A stretch of DNA of 64,000 nucleotides from Thalassobius sp. Cn5-15 (lineage in GTDB: Bacteria; Pseudomonadota; Alphaproteobacteria; Rhodobacterales; Rhodobacteraceae), in assembly GCF_022347685.1 (NCBI RefSeq), contig NZ_JAKRGF010000002.1, forward strand, positions 310,001-374,000. Direction: 5' to 3'. The translations under genes and the position numbers were made by a program. This document shows, in pieces, positions 43,544 to 51,858 of the stretch (positions are counted from its first letter, which is position 1; each line of letters starts with the position of its first letter). Below the pieces are notes generated by a model. The model ran no database searches, had not been told where the DNA came from, and saw only the letters and a list, made by a program, of their open reading frames with translations.

Positions 43544-45196
43544 TCACATGTTGGGATAGTTCGGCCCCTCACCACCCTGCGGACAGGCCCAGGTGATGTT
43601 TTGCGCTGGATCCTTGATGTCACAGGTTTTGCAATGAACACAGTTCTGGAAGTTGACCACGAACTCTTTCTTGCCTTCCTTTTCAACCACTTCATACACG
43701 CCTGCAGGGCAGTAACGCTGCGCCGGCTCATCGTACATGGGCAGGTTGTTCCCAATCGGCACAGAAGTGTCGGCCAACTGCAGGTGCGGCGGCTGACTCT
43801 CTTCGTGGTTGGTGAAGGAGAAGCTGACGTTGGTCAAACGGTCAAAGCTCAGCACGCCATCAGGCTTGGGATAATCGATCGGTTTGTGCACAGATGCCGG
43901 TTCGGTTGCGGCGGCGTCGGTCTTGCCGTGCTTCAGCGATCCGAACAGCGAAAAACCGCCGGTCAGGGTCTGGAACCACATATCGAATCCACCCAGCGTC
44001 AATGAAGCGGTCAGGCCAAACTTTGACCACAGCGGTTTCACGTTGCGGACCTTCTTCAGGTCTTTGCCGATCTCGCCCTTGCGAACCTCGTCCTCATAGT
44101 CGTGCAACTCATCGCTGGCACGGCCCGCTTTGATCGCGCGTTCTGCGGCCTCTGCGGCGGCAATGCCCGACAGCATAGCATTGTGGTTACCTTTGATACG
44201 GGGCACGTTCACCATGCCAACCGAACAGCCCAGCAGCGCCACGCCGGGGGCCACCATCTGCGGCATCGACTGATAGCCACCTTCGGAAATCGCACGCGCA
44301 CCGTAGGCCACGCGTTTGCCGCCTTTCAGCAGATCGGCGATCATCGGGTGATGCTTGAAGCGCTGGAATTCCATGTAGGGGAACAGGTGCGGGTTTTTGT
44401 AGTTCAGGTGAACAACAAAGCCGACGTAAACCTGATTGTTGTCGAGGTGGTAAACAAACGACCCACCACCCGCGTTGGAGCCCAGCGGCCACCCCATGGT
44501 GTGGGTGACGGTGCCCTCTTTGTGCTTGGCGGGATCAATTTCCCAGATCTCTTTCATGCCGACGCCAAATTTCTGCGGCTCTTTGCCGTCAGACAGGCCG
44601 TAGCGTTCGATCACTTCTTTCGACAGCGAGCCGCGCACACCTTCCGACAAGAAGACGTATTTGCCGTGCAGCTCCATGCCCGGCTCAGTACCCGGACCGT
44701 AAGACCCATCTGCTTCCAGACCGAAGACACCTGCAACGACGCCTTTGATCTCACCCTTGTCGCCGTAAACCAGTTCGGAACACGCCATGCCCGGGAAAAT
44801 TTCGACACCCAGCTCTTCGGCCTGTTCAGCCATCCAACGGCAGACGTTGCCCATCGACACGATATAGTTGCCGTGGTTGTTCATCAGCGGCGGCATGGGG
44901 AAGTTGGGGATCCGTACTTCACCCGCTTCGCCCAGCATGTAGAAGTTGTCTTCACGCACCGGCACGTTCAGCGGCGCGCCTTTTTCTTTCCAGTCTGGCA
45001 TCAGCTTGTCCAAACCGCAGGGATCCAGAACAGCACCGGACAGGATGTGCGCCCCAACTTCCGAGCCTTTTTCCAGAACAACAACGTTCAGATCGGCATC
45101 CAACTGCTTCAGACGGATCGCAGCCGACAGACCAGCAGGGCCTGCACCTACGATGACAACGTCATATTCCATTGCTTCCCGTTCGATTTCCGACAT
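43544..45196 (-). CDS. etfQO: Electron-transfer-flavoprotein:ubiquinone oxidoreductase
   Basis: A 550-residue inner-membrane-associated flavoprotein passing electrons from ETF (fatty acid and amino acid oxidation) to ubiquinone. The FAD site is VVIVGAGPAGLSAAIRL, and the C-terminal [4Fe-4S] cysteines are in RYCPAGVYE and CVHCKTCDIKDP...WACPQGG. ATG 45196 is the natural start. It is monocistronic with its own terminator and would serve the acyl-CoA dehydrogenase encoded at 52 kb. Confidence 0.95.
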   Translation of the reverse strand: MSEIEREAMEYDVVIVGAGPAGLSAAIRLKQLDADLNVVVLEKGSEVGAHILSGAVLDPCGLDKLMPDWKEKGAPLNVPVREDNFYMLGEAGEVRIPNFPMPPLMNNHGNYIVSMGNVCRWMAEQAEELGVEIFPGMACSELVYGDKGEIKGVVAGVFGLEADGSYGPGTEPGMELHGKYVFLSEGVRGSLSKEVIERYGLSDGKEPQKFGVGMKEIWEIDPAKHKEGTVTHTMGWPLGSNAGGGSFVYHLDNNQVYVGFVVHLNYKNPHLFPYMEFQRFKHHPMIADLLKGGKRVAYGARAISEGGYQSMPQMVAPGVALLGCSVGMVNVPRIKGNHNAMLSGIAAAEAAERAIKAGRASDELHDYEDEVRKGEIGKDLKKVRNVKPLWSKFGLTASLTLGGFDMWFQTLTGGFSLFGSLKHGKTDAAATEPASVHKPIDYPKPDGVLSFDRLTNVSFSFTNHEESQPPHLQLADTSVPIGNNLPMYDEPAQRYCPAGVYEVVEKEGKKEFVVNFQNCVHCKTCDIKDPAQNITWACPQGGEGPNYPNM

Positions 45197-45401
45197 GGGT
45201 GGCCCTCCTTGGGTGCGCGCGTAACAATATTTCGCTCGTGATTAACGCGCCGCAGCATTGTTCGTCAATTGCGACGACGCGTTAAAAGAACGGGCTTCAG
45301 CAGTAAACGCGGCAGAACCCAGTTTGCCCCGCTGATTCCGGCTGTTTCGCGACAATTTGCGCCTTGTTTTGTCATCCGCCGCAGCGCGGCGGCAGCGGCG
45401 T

Positions 45402-45887
45402 TCAATCCGCTCCGGCCTCTGGTGCAGGATCCCCCATCAGATACCGCGGCCCCGCTCCGTAATGTTGTGCCTGATCGCTCTCATTATAAAGCGTGCAGGC
45501 CTTCATCGACAGGCAGCCACAACCAATGCAGCCATCCAATTTATCCCGCATCTGTTCCAAAGCAGCGATCTGCTGATCGAGGTCAGCACGAAACCCAGTG
45601 GAAATCCTGCGCCAATCGGCAGCGGTCGGTGTCCGCTGATCCGGCAGCCCCTGCATCACCTCGCGGATGCGCGCGATGGTAAAGCCGAATTTCTGCGCCA
45701 CCATGACAAAGGACAGCCGCCGGATATCGGCCCTCTCAAACCGGCGCTGCCCACCCGCGTTGCGCCACGGATGCACCAGACCCTCTGCCTCATAATAACG
45801 AATGGCAGAGACAGCCAAACCTGTCCGCGCCGCCAAATCACCAATGGTCAAGCCAGACCTAATTGCTAAACGTCTGTTTTTACTCAT
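45402..45887 (-). CDS. soxR: Redox-sensing MerR-family activator SoxR
   Basis: A 161-residue regulator. The MerR helix-turn-helix (LTIGDLAARTGLAVSAIRYYE) is followed by a dimer helix and the [2Fe-2S] ligands C120, C123, C125 and C131 (C-x2-C-x-C-x5-C in GCIGCGCLSMKAC), which match the spacing in E. coli SoxR. It activates target promoters when the cluster is oxidised by redox-cycling compounds. It is divergent from a VOC gene, with a perfect 18-bp SoxR-like box between them. Confidence 0.95.
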   Translation of the reverse strand: MSKNRRLAIRSGLTIGDLAARTGLAVSAIRYYEAEGLVHPWRNAGGQRRFERADIRRLSFVMVAQKFGFTIARIREVMQGLPDQRTPTAADWRRISTGFRADLDQQIAALEQMRDKLDGCIGCGCLSMKACTLYNESDQAQHYGAGPRYLMGDPAPEAGAD

Positions 45888-45897
45888 CCCTTAGCCC

Positions 45898-45928
45898 TTT
45901 ATCTAAAGTGCACTTTAGAAACTATTCT
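45898..45928 (+). promoter_or_regulatory. SoxR box within the VOC gene promoter
   Basis: TCTAAAGTGCACTTTAGA (45902-45919) is a perfect 18-bp palindrome. It shares the CT-x-AAGT-xx-ACTT-x-AG core with the E. coli soxS operator. It sits between TTTATC (45898-45903) and TATTCT (45923-45928), which are 19 bp apart, the long spacer typical of MerR/SoxR-activated promoters. The -35 match is weak, as expected for an activated promoter. Confidence 0.75.
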
Positions 45929-45963
45929 GCAAGCATCTGAAAATCAAATACGTCAGGAGAGTT

Positions 45964-46353
45964 ATGATGCAGGCCATTCTGGAACACGCCAACGTCACCG
46001 TCGCCAACCCCGCCGCCACCGCCCACTGGCTGGAACAGGTGTTCGGCTGGCATATCCGCTGGCAGGGCGACGCGATTTCCGGCGGCCGCTCGATCCACAT
46101 CGGCGGCGCGGACAGCTATCTGGCGCTATATGCTCCGAAAACCGATGCGACCACGACCGACGCCGACAGTTACCAGACCATTGGCGCCCTGAACCATCTG
46201 GCGGTGGTGGTCGCAGATCTGGATCAGGTGGAGGCACGGGTGCGCAACGCGGGCTTCACCCCTCATATGCACGCGGATTACGAACCGGGGCGGCGGTTTT
46301 ATTTCAACGATGACAACGGGATCGAATTTGAGGTGGTCAGCTACGACAGCTGA
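45964..46353 (+). CDS. VOC-family (glyoxalase/dioxygenase-like) protein
   Basis: A 129-residue vicinal-oxygen-chelate fold protein with two beta-alpha-beta-beta-beta units. H-x-N-V-T-V at the start (EHANVTV), a middle [12 protein letters not shown] and a final [10 protein letters not shown] supply likely metal ligands. Members include glyoxalases, dioxygenases and drug-binding resistance proteins. Placement behind a SoxR box points to a role with redox-active or electrophilic compounds, by inference. ATG 45964 or 45967 may be used. Confidence 0.85.
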   Translation: MMQAILEHANVTVANPAATAHWLEQVFGWHIRWQGDAISGGRSIHIGGADSYLALYAPKTDATTTDADSYQTIGALNHLAVVVADLDQVEARVRNAGFTPHMHADYEPGRRFYFNDDNGIEFEVVSYDS

Positions 46354-46498
46354 CACAACCACCCTGCCCCACCCGTCACAGTCTGCGACAAATCCGGCAC
46401 GACTGTCGGCGCGTTTCGGGGAATTTCCGTGGCATCAGCGCCTGCCCCTTGCAATCCGCCCCCTGTTTGGGTCAGGTAAACGACAAGTAACAACCACA

Positions 46499-46529
46499 GG
46501 GCGGCGGGTGCCCCGCGCATCCGCCGCCC
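46499..46529 (+). promoter_or_regulatory. Hairpin in the greA leader
   Basis: GGGCGGCGG (46499-46507) pairs with CCGCCGCCC (46521-46529), 21 bp before the greA start. No T-run follows. It may be a 5'-UTR structure or a weak early terminator. Confidence 0.4.
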
Positions 46530-46549
46530 CTTCTCATGGAAAAGGGCCC

Positions 46550-47020
46550 ATGGAAAAAATACCGATGACCCCAACCGGTTTCACCGCATTGGAAACCGAG
46601 CTGAAGCACCTCAAAACTGTTGAACGCCCCACGATCATTCAGGCGATCGCAGAGGCACGCGAACTGGGCGACCTGTCGGAAAACGCCGAATACCACTCCG
46701 CCCGCGAAAAGCAGAGCTTCATCGAAGGCCGCATCAAAGAGCTGGAAGGCGTGATTTCACTGGCCGATGTGATCAACCCCGCCGGCCTGTCCGGCTCGAT
46801 CAAGTTCGGCGCAACCGTTACGCTGGTGGATGAAGACACCGACGAAGAGAAGGTTTGGCAGATCGTTGGCGAATATGAAGCCAACATCGAAAAGGGCCTG
46901 TTGAACATCAAATCGCCCATCGCCCGCGCCCTGATCGGCAAGGAAGATGGCGACAGCGTCGAGGTACGCACCCCCGGCGGTCTGCGCTCCTACGAAGTGC
47001 TGAAGATCGAATATATCTAA
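46550..47020 (+). CDS. greA: Transcription elongation factor GreA
   Basis: A 156-residue factor that stimulates cleavage of backtracked RNA by RNA polymerase. The N-terminal coiled coil carries the acidic tip ([17 protein letters not shown], with the D and E residues used in cleavage), and the C-terminal FKBP-like domain ends in [17 protein letters not shown] 46550 ([11 protein letters not shown]) is the standard start despite an open frame upstream. A membrane protein gene follows 22 bp later. Confidence 0.96.
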   Translation: MEKIPMTPTGFTALETELKHLKTVERPTIIQAIAEARELGDLSENAEYHSAREKQSFIEGRIKELEGVISLADVINPAGLSGSIKFGATVTLVDEDTDEEKVWQIVGEYEANIEKGLLNIKSPIARALIGKEDGDSVEVRTPGGLRSYEVLKIEYI

Positions 47021-47042
47021 GCCAGAAAGACAGGTCGCGGTC

Positions 47043-48071
47043 ATGGCAGACAAACGCAGCAGCTCCGCCACCCCTATGGGGCTTTATAACAAGCCCAGCC
47101 AATCCCGAATCACCGGCTTTGAACTGGCCGCAGCGGGGTTGAGTGTGGTGTGGATGGCTGGCGCTAGCTGGTTTTTCCTGTCCCTGCCCCGTCCGGATGC
47201 CAGCGCTACGGCAAACGCAGGCCCCGACGGCCTGCGTTTTTTAATGACCTTGTTGGTGATTTTCCTGCCCGTAGCGATGATCTGGGTCGGCGCCACCGCG
47301 GCACGGTCCAGCCGCGTGATGCGCGAGGAGAGCGCGCGGCTGCAATCGGCCATTGATGCGATCCGCCAGGCCTATGTGGCGCAATCGGCGCAGACCAACG
47401 GCCAGCCGCAGGGCGGCGAAACGGTTGCGCGAAAACTGGACGAAATCGCCGCTGCGCAGCGCAAAACGGAAACCGCGCTGGCCACCTTTACCTCCAGCCG
47501 TGACCGCGATGCCCTGCGCCCCGCGGCGACAGAGCCAGCAGGCGACAGTGACGATCAGGCCGCTCTGCCATTTGGCACCCCGGCCGATGAGCTGCATCCG
47601 CCACTGGCGCGCAACACGTTCATTCGGGCGCTGAATTTCCCTGATACGGCCGAAGACGAAGAGGGCTTTGCCGCACTGCGTCAGGCACTGAAAGACCGTG
47701 AAGCCGCGCTGCTGATTGAGGCCAGTCAGAACGTGCTGACCCTGCTGAGCCAAGACGGCATCTATATGGACGACCTACGCCCTGATCTATGCAAGCCTGA
47801 GATCTGGCGCCGCTTCGCCCTTGGCGAACGGGGCCGCACCGTGGCCAAAATCGGCGGCATTCACGACCGCAGTTCACTGGCACTGACCGCTGGCAGAATG
47901 AAGCAGGATCCCACGTTCCGCGACGCCGCCCATAATTTCCTACGCCGGTTCGACCGGATGATCCAATCGTTTGAAAAAGTCGCCTCGGACACGGAAATCA
48001 CCACACTGTCCGAAACCCGCACCGCACGGGCCTTTATGCTGCTAGGGCGAGTCGCTGGTATTTTCGACTAA
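47043..48071 (+). CDS. Conserved-looking membrane protein of unknown function
   Basis: A 342-residue protein. It has two N-terminal membrane segments (about residues 24-49 and 67-85) and then a coiled-coil stretch (RVMREESARLQSAIDAIRQAY, EIAAAQRKTETALATF). A charged linker follows, and then a soluble helical C-terminal domain with GIYMDDLRPDLCKPEIWRRF and NFLRRFDRMIQSFE motifs. I recognise no named family. It is 22 bp after greA and probably co-transcribed. The layout (paired helices and a large cytoplasmic part) would suit a membrane-tethered scaffold or sensor. Confidence 0.8.
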   Translation: MADKRSSSATPMGLYNKPSQSRITGFELAAAGLSVVWMAGASWFFLSLPRPDASATANAGPDGLRFLMTLLVIFLPVAMIWVGATAARSSRVMREESARLQSAIDAIRQAYVAQSAQTNGQPQGGETVARKLDEIAAAQRKTETALATFTSSRDRDALRPAATEPAGDSDDQAALPFGTPADELHPPLARNTFIRALNFPDTAEDEEGFAALRQALKDREAALLIEASQNVLTLLSQDGIYMDDLRPDLCKPEIWRRFALGERGRTVAKIGGIHDRSSLALTAGRMKQDPTFRDAAHNFLRRFDRMIQSFEKVASDTEITTLSETRTARAFMLLGRVAGIFD

Positions 48072-48184
48072 GATTTTAGCTTAAGCTGCTGCCCCATATT
48101 TGGCTACGCGCTTTGAGCATGCTTCGGATTGCATATACCGTACAGGCACCGTAAGCAGGAAGAAATACTTCGCACGGGTCAACT

Positions 48185-48931
48185 ATGTCTGCAAACCTCT
48201 CTTCACACGCGCGATCGCCGATGTGGCAGGGCATCACCGATGGCCTGCCCTTTGTGCTGGTGATCCTCCCCTTTGGCGTGCTGTTCGGTGTATTGGCAGC
48301 TGAAGCCGGATTGAACATGTTCGAGGCGCTGAGCTTCTCTATCGTGGTGATCGCTGGGGCCGCACAGTTCACCGCACTGCAGCTGCTGGGGGAGCATGTG
48401 CCGACCCTGCTGGTGCTGACCTCGGCCCTTGCCGTGAACCTGCGTATGGTGATGTATTCGGCCTCCCTGACTCCGCATCTGGGGGCGGCACCTCTGTGGC
48501 AGCGGGTGTTTATCGCCTATTTCACGATTGACCAAAGCTATGCCTGCGCGGTGGCCGCCTATGAACGTAACCCGGGCTGGAGTGTGCCGCAAAAGGTGAC
48601 CTATTTCTTTGCAACCGTCGCGATGATCTGTCCGCTTTGGTATCTGTCCACCGCGTTTGGCGCGTGGTTGGGAAACGGGGTGCCGGACGGTCTGGCGCTG
48701 GATTTTGCCGTGCCAATCACCTTTATCGCGATGATTGGCCCAATGCTGACCACAGGTGCCCACCGTGCAGCAGCGCTGACATCGGTTGTTCTGTCGCTGA
48801 TCTTTAACTTCCTGCCGTTCAACCTGGGCCTGATAGTGGCCGGTATTGGCGCGATGATCATCGGCGCGCAGGTAGAGCTGTGGCTGGAACGCCGCGCGCC
48901 AGTGCAGGCAGGCAAAGGGGCACGCCAATGA
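48185..48931 (+). CDS. azlC: AzlC-family branched-chain amino acid exporter, large subunit
   Basis: A 248-residue membrane protein with about six helices. AzlC-type features include MWQGITDGLPFVLVILPFGVLFGVLA and the AGAAQFTALQLL segment. With AzlD it exports branched-chain amino acids or analogues. Its stop overlaps the azlD start (ATGA), giving a two-gene operon. Confidence 0.88.
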   Translation: MSANLSSHARSPMWQGITDGLPFVLVILPFGVLFGVLAAEAGLNMFEALSFSIVVIAGAAQFTALQLLGEHVPTLLVLTSALAVNLRMVMYSASLTPHLGAAPLWQRVFIAYFTIDQSYACAVAAYERNPGWSVPQKVTYFFATVAMICPLWYLSTAFGAWLGNGVPDGLALDFAVPITFIAMIGPMLTTGAHRAAALTSVVLSLIFNFLPFNLGLIVAGIGAMIIGAQVELWLERRAPVQAGKGARQ

Positions 48932-49260
48932 CCGACATTTCAGATAGCGCCCTGTGGGCCGTAATCATCGGGCTGGGGTTGGGCAGTTTCGGCCTGCGTT
49001 TTGCCTTTCTGGGGCTGATCGGCGACCGACCGATGCCGGAGTGGCTGCTGCGGCACCTGCGCTATACAGCGGTGGCAATTCTGCCTGCGCTGGTCGCGCC
49101 GCTGGTGGTTTGGCCTACCGCAACCGAGGGCAACTTCGACCTGCCCTGCATTTCTGCCGCACTGATCGCACTGACCGTGGGCTATGTAACCAAAAACGTA
49201 CTGATTGCCATGCTGACCGGCGCGGTGACACTGTCCGGGATGGTGTACCTGCTGAGCTAA
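48928..49260 (+). CDS. azlD: AzlD-family exporter small subunit
   Basis: A 110-residue protein with about four hydrophobic helices and the AzlD signature around LRFAFLGLIGDRPMPEWLLRHLRYTAVAILPALVAP. It overlaps azlC by 4 bp; the two proteins work together. A weak CGGGG-CCAA-CCCCG hairpin at 49262-49275 follows. Confidence 0.88.
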   Translation: MTDISDSALWAVIIGLGLGSFGLRFAFLGLIGDRPMPEWLLRHLRYTAVAILPALVAPLVVWPTATEGNFDLPCISAALIALTVGYVTKNVLIAMLTGAVTLSGMVYLLS

Positions 49261-49309
49261 ACGGGGCCAACCCCGCCAGCACAATTCCGGCACACCTAAG
49301 GTGTCGCAT

Positions 49310-49945
49310 TCAGACGCCGTTAGCCTTCATGTTGTCTTTAACCCGCTCGGGATCAAAGGCCTCCAGCGCTTTGAAACGGTCGCCATCGTCGTATTCATAA
49401 AGCTCGGTGCGGGTTGCACCGTCCAGTTGATCGAATTGTGCCGACAGCGGTTTCGGGAACCAAGTGGTTTTCATCCCCTCCAGCCCCGGCAATTGCGACA
49501 GGATGGTCGAGATGGAGCGCGCGCAATAGGCATCAGGCACTTCGCCGCGCGCCATAGCCAGTTGCAGCGCCTGTTCAGCCGCCTCGGCGCTGACATCCAG
49601 TTCCTGTACCACAACGTGGTGGGTTTTGCGGGCATGAAACCGGGTGAAGACATCGGCCAGACCAGGGGTCACATCGTAAACCACATCATCACGGCTGACG
49701 ATGCCACCTTTGCGGAACGACCCCGCCGGATCAAAGATCACCCGCTGCGAACCATTGATCATCAACGCCGAATGTGCGCCGTTTCCGCTGCGGTTATTGA
49801 TCATGGTGAAAAGCGTCAGACGCGGCGGGCCGTCGTGGCGATAGACAGAGGCCGCCAGAACCTCATCCGAAACGGGGGGATCCTGTTTGACCACACAGCC
49901 CGACAACCCGATTACGGCCACAGCCGCCAGCACCAGAATACGCAT
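49310..49945 (-). CDS. Lipoprotein with a possible permuted NlpC/P60-like fold
   Basis: A 211-residue protein. A lipoprotein signal ends in the lipobox L-S-G-C (Cys17). The pattern of a histidine early (GAHSALMING, H58), a strand ending VIFDPAG, and a cysteine much later (PDAYCARSIS, C141) is the order of circularly permuted NlpC/P60 (YiiX/LRAT-like) papain-fold proteins. That family assignment is my inference. If right, it would be an envelope hydrolase or amidase-like enzyme. The downstream region is Glu/Asp-rich. Confidence 0.6.
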   Translation of the reverse strand: MRILVLAAVAVIGLSGCVVKQDPPVSDEVLAASVYRHDGPPRLTLFTMINNRSGNGAHSALMINGSQRVIFDPAGSFRKGGIVSRDDVVYDVTPGLADVFTRFHARKTHHVVVQELDVSAEAAEQALQLAMARGEVPDAYCARSISTILSQLPGLEGMKTTWFPKPLSAQFDQLDGATRTELYEYDDGDRFKALEAFDPERVKDNMKANGV

Positions 49946-50053
49946 CGCACAGCGCCTTACCTGTCAAAGATGAGGCCGCCCTGCAGCGGACGGCCAGTCA
50001 TGTCTCAAAGATAATGTGACCTGAACCTCGGATCACAGATCAGCCAATAAAAA

Positions 50054-50188
50054 TCAGCTGTTGAAAAGCGCCAGGAACACCAGCAGTCCCAGAATGGCAA
50101 TGACCGACCATTTGGTAAAGTTAATGAACCCTACGTAGGTCTTTTCCTGCACTTCGGTGTTCATATCACCATGCTTGTGTTCAGCCAT
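50054..50188 (-). CDS. aa3-type cytochrome c oxidase subunit IV
   Basis: A 44-residue protein, MAEHKHGDMNTEVQEKTY..., with a single membrane helix (about residues 27-43), matching the bacterial CoxIV family (PF07835) found as a small fourth subunit of the Rhodobacteraceae/Paracoccus aa3 oxidase. The main cox genes are elsewhere. It is useful as a taxonomic marker. Confidence 0.87.
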   Translation of the reverse strand: MAEHKHGDMNTEVQEKTYVGFINFTKWSVIAILGLLVFLALFNS

Positions 50189-50277
50189 GTTCGCGTCCTT
50201 TGCTGACTTGGTCTTCGGTCCTGTTCAAACGTTGAGTAGCCGATTTTTTCCGGCCTGTCACGACGTCACTTTCCCCT

Positions 50278-50757
50278 TCACGAAGAGGCTTTGCCTTCTC
50301 CGGCTTCCAGATCCGCCGCCAGACGGAAACCGATACGCATGGCCTCTGGGGCTTCGGGCTGTTTCGGCAGGGCGCGCAGCATCACGTTCAGCTGGCTGAC
50401 ATGCTGCACCAGCTGGGTGCGGGCGCCAGTTTCGTCGCTGCCATAGAACGTGATCAGATCGGGATCGAAATAGCCCAAGCCTTCAATCCGCATGGCACCT
50501 GCGCTGCTGCCAGCAAAGCCCATAGCGACCTCATGGTCCTGATCCAGCGTTTGTTCAAAATTCTGGATATAAAGAACCAGCCGCTCATAGGCCCATTGCG
50601 CAGCGCTCTTCTTCTGCACTGGTGTGGCGGTGACAGCAGCGGGCACAGCTGTGTCGATCTTGGCCGCGGGCGCATCAGGGTCAGAATGCACCTCATGACG
50701 GCGCGGCAGGGCTGTGGCCTCATGTGCCTCAGCCGAAGTTTTGATTTCATCTTCCAT
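50278..50757 (-). CDS. DUF6173-like cytoplasmic protein
   Basis: A 159-residue protein starting MEDEIKTSAEAHEA. A disordered N-terminal 50 residues precede a conserved-looking domain with WAYERLVLYIQNFEQTLDQD, a FYG segment and QHVSQLNVMLRA. It resembles DUF6173 proteins common in Rhodobacteraceae; that name is from memory and should be checked. It has no membrane or catalytic signature. The following MBL gene lies 27 bp upstream on the same strand. Confidence 0.6.
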   Translation of the reverse strand: MEDEIKTSAEAHEATALPRRHEVHSDPDAPAAKIDTAVPAAVTATPVQKKSAAQWAYERLVLYIQNFEQTLDQDHEVAMGFAGSSAGAMRIEGLGYFDPDLITFYGSDETGARTQLVQHVSQLNVMLRALPKQPEAPEAMRIGFRLAADLEAGEGKASS

Positions 50758-50784
50758 TGGCGTTTCCTCCCGATGCACGTTGTT

Positions 50785-51858
50785 TTAGCCGTCAGTGCGC
50801 TGCCACAACCATGCGCCATCGCTGCGCTTTTCACGGCTGACCTGTCCTGTGTGCAGCAGATGGTTAAGATGCGCAACCGCCTCGACCATCGCCAGCCCGT
50901 AAGTGCCAGCATCAATGGTGCGCTTGAACAGGGGCGGAAAACACTCAACAGCGGTGCGTGGTTCCGACAGGTGATCCAGCAGGCGGCGCAACCCGCCGTG
51001 GTGGTTTTCGATCAGCTGGTGCATCCGCAACGGCAATCCGGTGAAGACACGTTTGTGCCCGCACAGCACCAGATGATCTTCACGCGCCAGTTTTTCCAGA
51101 CGCAGACAGCTTTCCATCCATTCGCCCAAGGGATCGGCATCCGGTTCCGTCGGGTGCACGCCGATGTTGGGACTGATCGAGGGCAGGATCTGATCGCCAG
51201 AAATCACCAAATGATCGTCCCGCGACCACAGCGTCAGGTGTTCAGGCGCGTGTCCGTTGCCGATATGTACGTCCCAGTCACGCCCCCCGGCGCGGATCTG
51301 ATTGCCCTGCTGCACGCGGGTGTATCCAATCGGCAGGGTATGGCCAATATCAGACACGTTAAAGGGCCGTTGTGACAGCCGCTTTTGCAGCACATCCTCT
51401 GCCATGCCCGCGCTTTTCCAATAGGCGACGGCCTGCGGACTAGGGGCTTCTTCGACGTCCAGCATCAACATCCGCGCCATCAAAAAGGCGGTGCGGGTGG
51501 TGACCAGTTCCGCGTCAAATCGGTGGCGAAACCAACCCACGGCGCCCACATGATCAGGGTGGTGGTGGGTCAGGATCACCTTGCCCACCGGTTTGCCGCC
51601 CAAGGCACCAGTCAGCAACGCCTGCCACATGGCGATGGTGCGTTTGCTGTAAACGCCCGCATCCACGATGGTCCAGTGGTCGCCCTCATCCAGCGCATAG
51701 ATGTTCACATGATCCAGCGCCATCGGTAACGGCATTCGAATCCACAACACGCCCTCAGCCACCTCAACAGCCTGACCATTTTCAGGGGCCTCAAACGGAT
51801 AACGCAGCCCATTAAGGGCTGCGCGATCTTTTTTCACCGATGTGATCCGCTGGCTCAC
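50785..51858 (-). CDS. MBL-fold metallo-hydrolase coupled to an acyl-CoA dehydrogenase gene
   Basis: A 357-residue protein. It starts with GTG 51858, overlapping the stop of the acyl-CoA dehydrogenase gene (GTGA). The metal motif is H-x-H-x-D-H in ILTHHHPDHVGA, with further ligands in GNGHAPEHL and ISGDQILP; the C-terminal domain has HQLIENHHGGLRRLLDHL. It resembles the LACTB2-like group with a winged-helix-like C-terminus. The tight link suggests a hydrolase for a CoA- or lactone-type product of the same pathway; this is an inference. Confidence 0.82.
   Translation of the reverse strand: MSQRITSVKKDRAALNGLRYPFEAPENGQAVEVAEGVLWIRMPLPMALDHVNIYALDEGDHWTIVDAGVYSKRTIAMWQALLTGALGGKPVGKVILTHHHPDHVGAVGWFRHRFDAELVTTRTAFLMARMLMLDVEEAPSPQAVAYWKSAGMAEDVLQKRLSQRPFNVSDIGHTLPIGYTRVQQGNQIRAGGRDWDVHIGNGHAPEHLTLWSRDDHLVISGDQILPSISPNIGVHPTEPDADPLGEWMESCLRLEKLAREDHLVLCGHKRVFTGLPLRMHQLIENHHGGLRRLLDHLSEPRTAVECFPPLFKRTIDAGTYGLAMVEAVAHLNHLLHTGQVSREKRSDGAWLWQRTDG

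Noticed and set aside
44102-45241. A 379-codon plus-strand frame opposite etfQO
   Set aside because: Shadow of a conserved flavoprotein gene; composition is dominated by His, Arg and Gln.
48119-48154. An 11-codon frame upstream of azlC as a possible leader peptide
   Set aside because: It has only one Leu, one Ile and one Val and no competing hairpins, so there is no attenuation logic.
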